NCBI GenBank assembly: GCA_028290545.1
Contig: JAQGJP010000020.1
Location: 1-64,000 of the forward strand
DNA length: 64,000 bases
Source of the DNA: Rhizobium sp.
GTDB lineage: Bacteria > Pseudomonadota > Alphaproteobacteria > Rhizobiales > Rhizobiaceae
Direction: 5' to 3'
Shown here: in pieces, positions 43,841 through 52,525 of the stretch
Layout: every line of letters starts with the position of its first letter
Position numbering within the stretch: the stretch's first letter is position 1
Notes under the pieces: model-generated
The model's input: only the letters and a program-made list of their open reading frames with translations
The model's database searches: none
Told to the model about the DNA's origin: nothing
Position numbers and translations under genes: made by a program

Positions 43841-44721
43841 TCCCTATCCACATTTCGCGCCGCATTCAGCAATGCCGACACCAGCGGCGTGTTCGGATCC
43901 CGCTCCAGCGCCACGACACCAACCGTATGGCTGGCTTCCGGCTCCACCAAGGGAATCACCGCGACGTCGTCCACAAAGCCGAAGGAACGCGCGGCCTCCA
44001 GCGGCATGATCGACGCCCATCGGCCGGTCAGCACATGGGCGAAGAGCACGATCATCGAATTGGACTCGAGCCGCGGCGCAATCGTCGCACCCGCCTCGGC
44101 CATGTGCTTGTTGATGATGCGGCGGTTCTGCATATCGGATGTCAGCAGGCAAAGCGGCAATTGGCTGGCTTCCCGCCAGGTGATCGAGCTTCGCTTGGCG
44201 GGTGCAGCGCTTTTTGCGACCACGAGATGATAGCGTTCTTCGATCAAGGGGACGGTCACCACGCGGCCGAGGGGCTCGTTGTCGAGATAGGTGATGCCGA
44301 TATCGGTCTCGAGATTTTCGAGCTGGCTCATGATCTGCAGCGACGTCGCCGACTGGATCGAAAAGGTCACGTCGGGATGTTTCGCCTGGAAGGGCGCGGT
44401 GATCTTCGGAATCAGCGACAACGCGGTGGGGATCGCCGCGATCCGCACATGGCCGGACAGACCCGTACGCGCCGCGCGCATCTCCTCTTTCATGGTCCGC
44501 GCATCGTCGACGATCCGGCGCGACCATTCGAGCACGCGTTGCCCCTCCGGGGTCAGGCCCTGATAGCGCGAGCCGCGATTGACCAGCATCACGCCGAGTT
44601 CGTTCTCAAGCTGGCGGATGGCCGCAGAAAGCGTCGGCTGGGTAATGCCGCATTCCGCCGCCGCACGCCCGAAATGTTGCTCGCGCGCCAAGGTGATGAA
44701 GAATTGCAGCTTGTCGATCAT
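43837..44721 (-). CDS. LysR family transcriptional regulator, probable fds regulator
   Basis: This 294-residue protein has an N-terminal LysR helix-turn-helix (FFITLAREQHFGRAAAECGITQPTLSAAIRQLENELG) and a periplasmic-binding-like effector domain (GHVRIAAIPTALSLIPKI onward). In several bacteria a LysR gene (fdsR) precedes fdsG, so this is a good candidate regulator of formate dehydrogenase. Here the gene is on the same strand as fds but is separated from it by a toxin-antitoxin pair on the other strand. Confidence 0.88.
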   Translation of the reverse strand: MIDKLQFFITLAREQHFGRAAAECGITQPTLSAAIRQLENELGVMLVNRGSRYQGLTPEGQRVLEWSRRIVDDARTMKEEMRAARTGLSGHVRIAAIPTALSLIPKITAPFQAKHPDVTFSIQSATSLQIMSQLENLETDIGITYLDNEPLGRVVTVPLIEERYHLVVAKSAAPAKRSSITWREASQLPLCLLTSDMQNRRIINKHMAEAGATIAPRLESNSMIVLFAHVLTGRWASIMPLEAARSFGFVDDVAVIPLVEPEASHTVGVVALERDPNTPLVSALLNAARNVDRD

Positions 44722-44883
44722 GGGAGCCTCTTCCCTTGTCCTGAACCATGAAGCAACGGGTTTTTCACCGTGACTACGGGGTCATCGCTGATCTGCACGG
44801 CAGATCACGGATTCAAGACGCGGATCAGACAACGCAATACCCGCCCTGGTCAATCCCGGGCCGATCGCCGGAAGCACGGGCGA

Positions 44884-45702
44884 TCAGGCAAGGTAGATCC
44901 CTGCTCCGACTTGCTTGCGAGCCAGGATCAAAGCGTCCTGCGCCCGCTGGTACAGGTCAGCGCCTGATTTGTCCCCGGCGTTATTGCCGGTAATACCGAT
45001 TGTGACAGACAGCATTTTCATGACGGGGTCGTCACCGGGAGAAAGCCGGGCTTCCATGGCATTGTGGATCCTCAGTGCAATCGGCGCGGCATTGTCGGGC
45101 AGCATGTTCTCGAAAATGATCGCAAAATGCTGAGTGCTGATGCGAGCGATGAAGTCGCTGTGCTTTATCGTCCTCCTCAAGATCGTTGAGAACCGCTTGA
45201 CGACTCTGTTTGCTGTCTTGCCGCCTTTTTCGGTGGCCAGCAGCGGCAAGGCTCCCAACTCCACCAACATCAGAACCGTATCGAATGTCGAGGCAGATTT
45301 TTGAACGGCTTCCTCCAGCCTCGCCTCGAAAGCGGCTTTGTTGGGCAAGCCTGTCGCCTGATCCACGACCCCCACAACTTCTCCACCGGCGGATTTCTTA
45401 TGCAGGGCGATCATGGCGCCCCGACTGGTTTGCAGCGATCGGAATGCTTCGCGGGAGGATCTTGCAAGAATAAGCAACTTGCGATGGATATCGGCTTTGG
45501 ACGCCCCGTCTTGCAGGTTCTCGGCTATGCTCTTGAGCAATTCGAGATCGAATACCCGACCCGAAATCAGCCTGTCCAAATTGTTGACGACGACCGCCGT
45601 CTCAACGATGACACTGGCCTCACCGGATCCGGTCCTGCGAAAAATATCTTCAGCCGCTGAAGGAAGATCGACTTGCCGGTGCCGCGCTGTGGACTTTGCC
45701 AT
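44884..45702 (-). CDS. Degenerate GGDEF-domain protein
   Basis: This 272-residue soluble protein has an N-terminal helical region (about residues 30-100) and a diguanylate cyclase-like domain starting DQATGLPNKAAFEARLEEAV. The catalytic GGDEF is replaced by STQHF (residues 189-193 in ARISTQHFAIIF), so cyclase activity is unlikely; it could bind c-di-GMP or GTP or act structurally. Secondary-structure pattern is kept to the end (SVTIGITGNNAGDKSGADLYQRAQDALILARK). It is divergent from leuD. Confidence 0.82.
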   Translation of the reverse strand: MAKSTARHRQVDLPSAAEDIFRRTGSGEASVIVETAVVVNNLDRLISGRVFDLELLKSIAENLQDGASKADIHRKLLILARSSREAFRSLQTSRGAMIALHKKSAGGEVVGVVDQATGLPNKAAFEARLEEAVQKSASTFDTVLMLVELGALPLLATEKGGKTANRVVKRFSTILRRTIKHSDFIARISTQHFAIIFENMLPDNAAPIALRIHNAMEARLSPGDDPVMKMLSVTIGITGNNAGDKSGADLYQRAQDALILARKQVGAGIYLA

Positions 45703-45951
45703 ACAGTGAAATTCCTTTATCCGGATGGCTTACCGCCAACTGCCTGAATCCGCAGGCACTCCAGTCTGTAAAGAATAGCGTGCAGGCTTTAATATTACCT
45801 GAATCTTATTAACCCAGAGCAGATAGACCTCACCGCTTGCCCGGATATTCCCAGCCAACTCAATCAGCGGGAAAGAATCCTCTTCAAATTTCGGCCGATA
45901 TGGGATAGAGCCCGTGCCCGGAAGTGAAAGTCCATCCGAAAGGTATGATCC
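45703..45951. other. Intergenic region before leuD
   Basis: No coding frame with family resemblance or ribosome site was found. The stretch at about 45785-45815 is AT-rich (TTAATATTACC and TTATTAACCC) and may hold promoters for the divergent genes. No clear operator is seen. Confidence 0.3.
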
Positions 45952-46557
45952 ATGGATAAGTTCAATACGCTGACCGGCATAGCCGCACCGTACCCCGTCA
46001 TCAATATCGACACGGATATGATCATTCCGAAGGATTACCTGAAGACAATCAAGCGCACCGGTCTCGGTTCCGGTCTGTTCGCCGAGGCCCGTTATCTGGA
46101 CGACGGTTCGGAAAATCCCGATTTCATGCTCAACAAGCCGGCCTACCGCCATTCGCAGATCCTGGTTGCGGGCGACAATTTCGGCTGCGGCTCGTCGCGC
46201 GAGCACGCGCCCTGGGCACTTCTCGACTTCGGCATCCGTTGCGTCATTTCCACCAGCTTCGCCGATATTTTCTACAACAACTGTTTCAAGAACGGCATCC
46301 TGCCGATCGTCGTCAAGCCGGACGAACTCGAAAAACTGCTCGACGACGCCAGCCGCGGGTCGAACGCCACGCTGACCGTCGATCTCGAAACGCAGGAAAT
46401 CAAGGGTCCCGACGGCGGCACAATCAAGTTCGAAATCGACGCGTTCAAGAAGCATTGCCTGCTGAACGGCCTCGACGACATCGGCCTGACGCTGGAAAAG
46501 GCATCGGCAATCGACGCCTTCGAGAAGAAGAACGCCACGACCCATCCCTGGGCTTGA
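45952..46557 (+). CDS. leuD: 3-isopropylmalate dehydratase small subunit
   Basis: This 201-residue subunit completes isopropylmalate isomerase with LeuC. The aconitase swivel-domain signature is [19 protein letters not shown], and [15 protein letters not shown] is typical of LeuD. Length is standard. It stands alone on the plus strand and ends in a GC-rich hairpin. Confidence 0.97.
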   Translation: MDKFNTLTGIAAPYPVINIDTDMIIPKDYLKTIKRTGLGSGLFAEARYLDDGSENPDFMLNKPAYRHSQILVAGDNFGCGSSREHAPWALLDFGIRCVISTSFADIFYNNCFKNGILPIVVKPDELEKLLDDASRGSNATLTVDLETQEIKGPDGGTIKFEIDAFKKHCLLNGLDDIGLTLEKASAIDAFEKKNATTHPWA

Positions 46558-46583
46558 TCACGTTTCCTCAATTGCAAAAGCAG

Positions 46584-46605
46584 CGGCCCGGACTCCGGGC
46601 CGTTT
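46584..46605. terminator. Terminator between convergent leuD and zincin-like gene
   Basis: An 8-bp stem (CGGCCCGG at 46584-46591, CCGGGCCG at 46595-46602) with a 3-base loop is followed by TTTG on the plus strand. Confidence 0.6.
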
Positions 46606-46615
46606 GTTGGTGAAA

Positions 46616-47041
46616 TCAGGCCGTCGCCGTCGCTTCGATCGCCTCGATATCGTCATCCGAGAGGCCGAAATGATGGCCGATCTCGTGAATCAGCACGTGG
46701 CTGATGATGTCGCCGAGCGTCTCTTCATTCTCCGACCAGTAGTCGAGAATGGGCCGCCGGAAGAGCGAGATCCTGTTGGGGAATTCACCGGTTTCGACCG
46801 AAAACCGTTCGGTAACGCCGCGGCCTTCGAACAATCCAAGCAGATCAAACGGGGTCTCCAGCGCCATGTCTTCGAAGACGTCATCGTCGGGGAAATCGGA
46901 AATCTCGATGATCAGGTCCTGGCAGAGCGCGCGAAAATCCTCCGGCAACTGGCCATAGGCCTCCCGTGCCAGTTGCTCTATTGCTTCCAGCGACGGGGAA
47001 TAACTGTCGCGCCACTCATCTGTCCGGTCAATACTCGCCAT
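46616..47041 (-). CDS. Zincin-like metallopeptidase family protein (HExxH)
   Basis: This 141-residue protein carries a zinc motif HEIGHHFGLSDDD near the C-terminus and the family pattern LPEDFRALCQDLIIEISDFP and FRRPILDYW (DUF1025/possibl zinc metallopeptidase). The start at 47041 has AGGAGAG upstream; a longer open frame to 47101 lacks a site. The substrate is unknown. It converges with leuD. Confidence 0.85.
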   Translation of the reverse strand: MASIDRTDEWRDSYSPSLEAIEQLAREAYGQLPEDFRALCQDLIIEISDFPDDDVFEDMALETPFDLLGLFEGRGVTERFSVETGEFPNRISLFRRPILDYWSENEETLGDIISHVLIHEIGHHFGLSDDDIEAIEATATA

Positions 47042-47106
47042 GATCTCTCCTGTCGGCCCTATATAGAGTCTCCGTTGATCTTTTGCGAGCGAGAAAAACA
47101 CTGGTG

Positions 47107-47505
47107 TCAGCGCGTGTTTGAAACGATGTCGAAATCGAAGAGCTTACCGGCAACTGGTTCCCGCCACGCGCTGAAATGCCACCATTCGCGATGGTAATTG
47201 CGAAAGCCGCGACCATGCTGTCGACCAGCAGGATGCGGTTGGCTTTGGCGGGGGCGGAGACGTGGCGAGTGGCGAGTGGCGAGTGGCGAGTGGCGGCATG
47301 TGCGAGTGGATCGAAGAAATCAAACCCGATTCCCATCTGCACGGGTTGCTTCTCGCCGTGCCTGACGACAGTCAGGTCGATCGTGCCGCCCGCCTGGAAA
47401 TCGGCCTGCACAAGGGCCAACGCCTTGGCGGCCTTACCGACGCATCTGCGGCGCGAAGCGCGGAATCGGCACATGGGAAAAATTGTCGGATCCCGCATAG
47501 CGCAT
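47107..47505 (-). pseudogene. D-alanyl-D-alanine dipeptidase (ddpX/vanX type) remnant
   Basis: Reading the minus strand across three frames gives MRYAGSDNFSHVPIPRFAP then a stop, then QADFQAGGTIDLTVVR and MGIGFDFFDPLAHA, then NRILLVDSMV and, after another shift, GFRNYHREWWHFSAWREPVA with a normal C-terminus and TGA at 47107. These are the conserved DLT, FDFFD and EWWHF segments of M15D dipeptidases, which split D-Ala-D-Ala. The middle of the enzyme is missing and a GTGGCGA tandem repeat interrupts it, so it is dead. Confidence 0.8.
47262..47295. repeat. GTGGCGA tandem repeat inside the ddpX remnant
   Basis: Four head-to-tail copies of the 7-mer GTGGCGA (47262-47289) are followed by a partial fifth (GTGGCG, 47290-47295). 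It lies between the FDFFDPLAHA and NRILLVD coding blocks of the pseudogene and probably arose by slippage. Confidence 0.85.
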
Positions 47506-47604
47506 CTCCCGCGCGATCGAAGATCCGAGGCCGATGCAAGCGAGTAAAATGTCAAACGAGTATACCGGCCACCAGAGCGGTGGCCGATCGCAGAATTACC
47601 GGCA

Positions 47605-47862
47605 TCAGACGCGGCGGACCAGCCTGACCAGGAGCAGCAGGATGACGGCGCCGATCGTCGCGGAAATGATCGGTCCGACCCATGCGCCGCCGCCGACGTT
47701 AAATCCGAGGCGCGGAAACAGGAAACCGGCAATGAATGCCCCGACGATGCCGACGACTATATTGCCGAGCAGGCCAAAACCATAGCCCTTGACAATCAGG
47801 CCCGCGAGCCAGCCGGCGATGGCGCCAATAACCAGGAAAATAAGAAGACTTTCGATGCCCAT
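47605..47862 (-). CDS. GlsB/YeaQ/YmgE-family small membrane protein
   Basis: This 85-residue protein has three glycine-rich membrane helices (LLIFLVIGAIAGWLAGLIVKG, LLGNIVVGIVGAFIAGFLF, IISATIGAVILLLLVRLV), the hallmark of the transglycosylase-associated/YeaQ family linked to stress response. The start at 47862 follows AAAGGGG; an upstream open frame is not conserved. It stands alone, just upstream of the ddpX remnant. Confidence 0.88.
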   Translation of the reverse strand: MGIESLLIFLVIGAIAGWLAGLIVKGYGFGLLGNIVVGIVGAFIAGFLFPRLGFNVGGGAWVGPIISATIGAVILLLLVRLVRRV

Positions 47863-48066
47863 ACTAGACCCCTTTAATGTCGCCGTCCGATGCAGACAAC
47901 GCATGCATCAACGCCGCCGAAGGCTTGTTGTTCCCTCAGCGGCATCACACCCTCCTTCCGGAGGCCTGTCAAACCGAATTCACCGAGAAATCGATGCAAA
48001 TCCGGCAGATGATTGTAAGGCAGCGCATTCGCAGGCTATAAGCGATACATCGATCGTGAGGTTTTT

Positions 48067-48906
48067 ATGAATACCATTCCGTCTGATGTGAAAACACTTT
48101 CCGTGAAGGGCCAGGATTTCGACTATCTGGATCTTGGCTCCGGCCGGCCGGTGATTTTCATGCACGGCGTGCTCGGCGATCTCAGGACCTTTACCCCACA
48201 TGCCGAAATGCTGTCCGATCGCTACCGCACCATCACCTACACGCAGCGGTATTTCGGAAATCGTGCCTGGCCCGAAGGCGGCCCGCCCTTCGGTATCGAA
48301 ACCCATGCCGAGGATCTCGTCGGCTTCGTGGAGGCTCTGGGCATCGGTCCCGTGTTTCTCGTCGCCTGGTCCTATGCCGGACATGCGGGGTTGCGGGCCG
48401 CGCAGATCAGGCCGGATCTTTTCCGGGCGATGTTCGTCTATGAAACCGGCTTTCAGACTTTCCTGACGGACCCGGCCGAGATCGCCGCCTTCAAGGCCGA
48501 TCTCGAATTGATGTTCGGCCCGGTATTTGCCGCCGTCAACGCAGGCGACAATGAAAAGGCGGCGCGATTGCTCGTCAATGCATCGGCGCAGGATGAATAT
48601 TATTTTGAAAGCCGAACCGAATTGCAGATGCAGGTCGAACTCGAAAACGCTGCCATGATGCCGAAATTGCTTGCGCAAACCCCGCCCCCGCGCATCACGA
48701 CGGATGATCTGACGGCGCTCCAGGTGCCGATCAGCATTGCCTGCGGGGCAAAGTCACGCCCCTCCTACAAGCTCGTTTCGGAAGCCGCGATGCGGATCCT
48801 GCCCGGCCCGCACTATATGATCCCCGGAGTCAACCACTTCTGGCCGGACGCCGAGCCCAACGCATTCAGCGGTTTCGTCGGCGAATGGCTGGACGCACAG
48901 GCCTGA
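48067..48906 (+). CDS. Alpha/beta hydrolase
   Basis: This 279-residue alpha/beta-hydrolase fold protein has the oxyanion segment VIFMHGVLGDLRTF, nucleophile-elbow region VAWSYAGHAGLRAA (Ser in the elbow) and a C-terminal His in IPGVNHFWPD. Substrate is unknown. It converges with rhaI, whose 3' end is 15 bases away. Confidence 0.88.
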   Translation: MNTIPSDVKTLSVKGQDFDYLDLGSGRPVIFMHGVLGDLRTFTPHAEMLSDRYRTITYTQRYFGNRAWPEGGPPFGIETHAEDLVGFVEALGIGPVFLVAWSYAGHAGLRAAQIRPDLFRAMFVYETGFQTFLTDPAEIAAFKADLELMFGPVFAAVNAGDNEKAARLLVNASAQDEYYFESRTELQMQVELENAAMMPKLLAQTPPPRITTDDLTALQVPISIACGAKSRPSYKLVSEAAMRILPGPHYMIPGVNHFWPDAEPNAFSGFVGEWLDAQA

Positions 48907-48921
48907 TTCCAAGCACCACTA

Positions 48922-50211
48922 TCAAACGATGCCGCCGCCGAGACTGGTGACTGCCGGCCGCTCGGCGGCAACCTTGGCGCGATAGCCGGCGGCGCGGTAT
49001 GCGCCGAGCGGATTGATCGCACCGCCCGCCTCCAGCCGCGCCATGGCGAGGATCGGCTCGACATCGGTCCGGAAGGCGGTTTTCAGCGTTTCGGATGCCA
49101 TCAGCGCATCGTTGCCCTCCTGATAGCCGGACAGTGCATCGCGATCGACGATCAGCGCCGACGCATAGGCGCGGCAGACTTCCATCGCCGAATTCATCAG
49201 GCTTTCGATCGGATCGGTGACATTGTGGCTCTGGTCGAGCATGTGGGCGGGATCGAAGCCATCGGCCTCCGAAAGTTCGGCATCGGCGAGTTCGTTGAAC
49301 ACCAGGAACAGGCGATAGGGATCAATGGCGCCGGTATCGAGATCGTCGTCACCATATTTCGAATCGTTAAAATGGAAGCCGCCGAGCTTCCTGAACTGGA
49401 TGAGCCGAGCGACGATCATTTCAATATTGACGTTCGCCGCGTGATGTCCGAGATCGACGAGGCAATGGGCTTTCGGCCCGAGCTCCTGCGCGATCAGATA
49501 GTTCGTGCCCCAATCCTGCACCACCGTCGAATAGAAGGCCGGCTCGAACATCTTGTGCTCGGAAAAGATCCGCCAGTCGTCCGGCAGCGATTTGTAGATC
49601 GTCTTCATCGCCTCGAGATAGCGCTCGAAACTGCGGGTGAAATGGCTCTGGCCGGGGAAATTCGAACCGTCGCCGATCCACACCGTCAGCGCTTTCGAGC
49701 CCAGCGCCTTGCCGATCTGGATACATTCGATGTTGTGTTCGATCGCCTGTTGCCGCGTCGCGGCATCGGCATGCGAAAGCGAGCCGAACTTGTAGGAAAG
49801 CTCCTGGCCGGCCTGGTCCTGGAAAGTGTTGGAATTCATCGCATCGAAGCCGAGGCCGAGCGCGTCGCCCTTCTGCTTCAGCTCCTTCAGATCCACAACC
49901 TTGTCCCAAGGGATATGCAGCGAGACGGTCGGCGTTGCCCGCGTCAATTGCTGGATGACGGCACAATCTTCGAGCTTGTCGAAGATGTTGCGCGGCTCGC
50001 CCTTGCCGGGAAAGCGAGCAAAACGCGTGCCGCCTGTGCCGACGCCCCAGGAGGGAACGGCGACCCCATAGGCGGAAACCTTGTCCTTGACCCAGCCGAT
50101 GTCGATGCCCCGGCGTGAAAGCTGCTCGCCAAGATGATCGTAATCGGCTTCTAGCGCTGCATGGGCTTTTTCGTTCCCGGCATCGATCACGTCAGTGGAA
50201 ATCATCGTCAT
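48922..50211 (-). CDS. rhaI: L-rhamnose isomerase, rhizobial RhaI type
   Basis: This 429-residue TIM-barrel sugar isomerase converts L-rhamnose to L-rhamnulose. Metal-binding and substrate residues appear in IFSEHKMFEPAFYSTVVQDWG, CLVDLGHHAANVN and GGFHFNDSKYGDDDL. It is the rhizobial RhaI form (close to the Pseudomonas stutzeri isomerase), not enterobacterial RhaA. It follows rhaD by 20 bases in the rhaDI unit. Confidence 0.93.
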   Translation of the reverse strand: MTMISTDVIDAGNEKAHAALEADYDHLGEQLSRRGIDIGWVKDKVSAYGVAVPSWGVGTGGTRFARFPGKGEPRNIFDKLEDCAVIQQLTRATPTVSLHIPWDKVVDLKELKQKGDALGLGFDAMNSNTFQDQAGQELSYKFGSLSHADAATRQQAIEHNIECIQIGKALGSKALTVWIGDGSNFPGQSHFTRSFERYLEAMKTIYKSLPDDWRIFSEHKMFEPAFYSTVVQDWGTNYLIAQELGPKAHCLVDLGHHAANVNIEMIVARLIQFRKLGGFHFNDSKYGDDDLDTGAIDPYRLFLVFNELADAELSEADGFDPAHMLDQSHNVTDPIESLMNSAMEVCRAYASALIVDRDALSGYQEGNDALMASETLKTAFRTDVEPILAMARLEAGGAINPLGAYRAAGYRAKVAAERPAVTSLGGGIV

Positions 50212-50231
50212 TTCGTCTCTCCCACAAAAGA

Positions 50232-52331
50232 TCAGCGCGTGAATGCCTGGGCATTGCCGGCATCGACATTCAGAATATTGCCGGTGGATTTGGCCGAAGC
50301 CGGCGAGGCGAAGAAGTAGATGCCTTCGGCGATATCCTCGGGAAAGACCGAAAGCTTCAGCATCGAGCGGGCGCGATAATGCGCTTCGAGATCATCTGTC
50401 GACATATTGTAGGCCGCCGCGCGCTGTTCCTTCCACTCACCGCTCCAGATCTTCGATCCGCGCAGCACGGCGTCCGGATTGACGGTATTGACGCGGATGC
50501 CTTTTTCCGCGCCTTCCAGCGCCAGGCAGCGGGCAAGATGGATCTCGGCGGCCTTTGCCGTGCAATAGGCAGAGGCATTGACCGAAGCGGCGAGACCGTT
50601 CTTGGAGGCGACGAAGACGATGTTGCCGCCGATCTTCTGGGTTTCGAACAACCGGAATGCTTCGCGCGATACCAGGAAATAGCCCTTGGCAAGGATGTCC
50701 ATGTTCTTGTCCCAGAGCGCCAGCGTCGTCTCGCTGATGGGAGCGGCGGAAGCAAGCCCGGCATTCGACACCAGGATATCGAGGCCGCCGAATTCCGCCA
50801 CCGCATCGGCAAATCCCATGATGACCGCGTCTTCGCTGGTGACATTGATCAGTGCCGAGCGGACCTGATCGGCGCCGAAGCGCTTGGAGAAATCCTCGCT
50901 GGCTGCTTCCAGTGCGCCAGCATCGATATCGGCGAGCACCACGCAGGCGCCCTCTTTCAGGAAGCGTTCAGCCGTCGCCCGGCCGATGCCGCCGGCGCCA
51001 CCGGTGATCAAGGCGACCTTGCCGGCCAGCGACTTGGGCTTCGGCATGCGTTGCAGCTTGGCTTCCTCCAACAACCAGTATTCGATGTCGAAGGCTTCCT
51101 GTTCGGGCAGGCCCATATAGGTGGAGACCGAGGACGAGCCACGCATGACGTTGATGGCGTTGACGTAGAACTCACCAGAAATCCGCGCCGTCGCCTTGTC
51201 CTTGGCGAATGTGATCATGCCGACGCCGGGTATCAGATAGACGACCGCGTTGGGATCGCGGATGCCGGGCGAATTGTCATGCCTGCAGCGCTGATAATAG
51301 GCCTTGTAATCGTCGCGATAGACGGAAATTGCAGCGTCGAGACCGGCCAGCGTGCCGTCGATATCCGGGTTCGATGGATCGAAATCGACCACCAGCGGCC
51401 GGATCTTGGTGCGCAGGAAATGGTCCGGGCAGGATGTGCCGAGGGCGGCCAGCGGCGCCAGATTGTTGGACGAAACGAATTCCAGCACCGCCTTGCTGTC
51501 ATCGAAATGGCCGATCTTCGGCTCAGACGCCGAGATCTTGCCGCGAATGACCGGCATCAAGGCACCCGCGATCCTGCGGCGCTCTTCGGCATCGAGCGGA
51601 CGGTATCTGTCGCCGCCGAACACCCGGCCCGAAATACTTTTCTCGAACCAGGCAATGGCGGTGTTGATGATCTCGATCGTGGTCAGATAGCTCTCTTCGG
51701 CCGTCTCGCCCCAGGTGAAAAGCCCATGGCTTTCGAGCACGACGCCGCGTGCCGTCGGGTTTTCCACGCAGAACTTTCCAAGCCAGAGGCCCAACTCGAA
51801 CCCCGGCCGCTTCCATGACAGCCAGCCGATCTCTCCGCCGAATATCTGTTGCGTCAATTCCTTCGAATTCTTCGACGCGGCAATGGCGATGATCGCATCC
51901 GGATGCATGTGATCGACATGCGGCTTTGGAACATAGGCATGCAGCGGCGTGTCGATCGAGGCGGCGCGCGGGTTGAGGTTGAAGGTGCAATGCGTGAGGT
52001 AATCCACCATTTCGTCTTCATAGGCAACGCCGCGATAGATGCCCTTGAGCGCCCTGAGCTTGCCCATGTAGAGCGTCGCGAAACCATCGCGGTTCATCGA
52101 GCCGAGGTCACCGCCCGAACCCTTGACCCAGAGCACCTCCACCATCTGCCCCGTCAGCGGATCCTTTTCCATCACCTTGGCCGATGTATTGCCGCCGCCG
52201 TAATTGGTGATCCGCTTGTCGGACCCGAGAAGATTGGAACGATAGATCAGACGCTCGGATTCGCTCATGCCATCGGCACGGGCTTTATCCCACAGGTTTG
52301 CAAGGCGTGCGCCCTTTTGCTCGTCAGCCAT
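50232..52331 (-). CDS. rhaD: Bifunctional rhamnulose-1-phosphate aldolase / lactaldehyde dehydrogenase
   Basis: This 699-residue fusion has an N-terminal class II aldolase domain (about residues 20-400, with zinc-ligand HVDHMHPDAIIAIAAS) and a C-terminal short-chain dehydrogenase (GKVALITGGAGGIGRATAERF, catalytic Tyr and Lys in SAYCTAKAAEIHL). It splits rhamnulose phosphate and oxidises or reduces the lactaldehyde product. The start at 52331 gives MADEQKGARLANLWDKA. It is divergent from rhaR across a region with mirrored operators. Confidence 0.94.
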   Translation of the reverse strand: MADEQKGARLANLWDKARADGMSESERLIYRSNLLGSDKRITNYGGGNTSAKVMEKDPLTGQMVEVLWVKGSGGDLGSMNRDGFATLYMGKLRALKGIYRGVAYEDEMVDYLTHCTFNLNPRAASIDTPLHAYVPKPHVDHMHPDAIIAIAASKNSKELTQQIFGGEIGWLSWKRPGFELGLWLGKFCVENPTARGVVLESHGLFTWGETAEESYLTTIEIINTAIAWFEKSISGRVFGGDRYRPLDAEERRRIAGALMPVIRGKISASEPKIGHFDDSKAVLEFVSSNNLAPLAALGTSCPDHFLRTKIRPLVVDFDPSNPDIDGTLAGLDAAISVYRDDYKAYYQRCRHDNSPGIRDPNAVVYLIPGVGMITFAKDKATARISGEFYVNAINVMRGSSSVSTYMGLPEQEAFDIEYWLLEEAKLQRMPKPKSLAGKVALITGGAGGIGRATAERFLKEGACVVLADIDAGALEAASEDFSKRFGADQVRSALINVTSEDAVIMGFADAVAEFGGLDILVSNAGLASAAPISETTLALWDKNMDILAKGYFLVSREAFRLFETQKIGGNIVFVASKNGLAASVNASAYCTAKAAEIHLARCLALEGAEKGIRVNTVNPDAVLRGSKIWSGEWKEQRAAAYNMSTDDLEAHYRARSMLKLSVFPEDIAEGIYFFASPASAKSTGNILNVDAGNAQAFTR

Positions 52332-52410
52332 GATGTCCTCCCGGCATTTCGTCCGCAGCGTGAGCGCGGTTAACTTGTTGGGTCGACAAATCACACGGAT
52401 ATACCGGCAT

Positions 52411-52483
52411 TGTCAATCACAAATGATCATTTTCAATCATATTGCGCTGCACAATGAAATATTATGATCAGATGTGATTGACA
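52411..52483. promoter_or_regulatory. Mirrored operator pair with embedded -35 boxes, rhaD/rhaR
   Basis: TGTCAATCACAAATGATCA (52411-52429) is the reverse complement of TGATCAGATGTGATTGACA (52465-52483) apart from two bases. Each 19-base arm ends in a consensus TTGACA pointing outward: minus strand at 52416-52411 toward rhaD and plus strand at 52478-52483 toward rhaR. A repressor on the arms would block both promoters, as expected for RhaR. The -10 boxes are weak. Confidence 0.65.
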
Positions 52484-52525
52484 CTGCGTGAAATTGATGG
52501 AACGATTAAGACAACGGGAGAGACA

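Noticed and set aside
47262..47295. GTGGCGA repeats as a CRISPR or regulatory array
   Set aside because: Units are 7 bases and contiguous without spacers, and they lie in a decayed coding sequence; slippage explains them.
47028..47732. 234-codon minus-strand frame across the ddpX remnant
   Set aside because: It runs through the YeaQ-like gene and pseudogene in a frame without family resemblance over most of its length.
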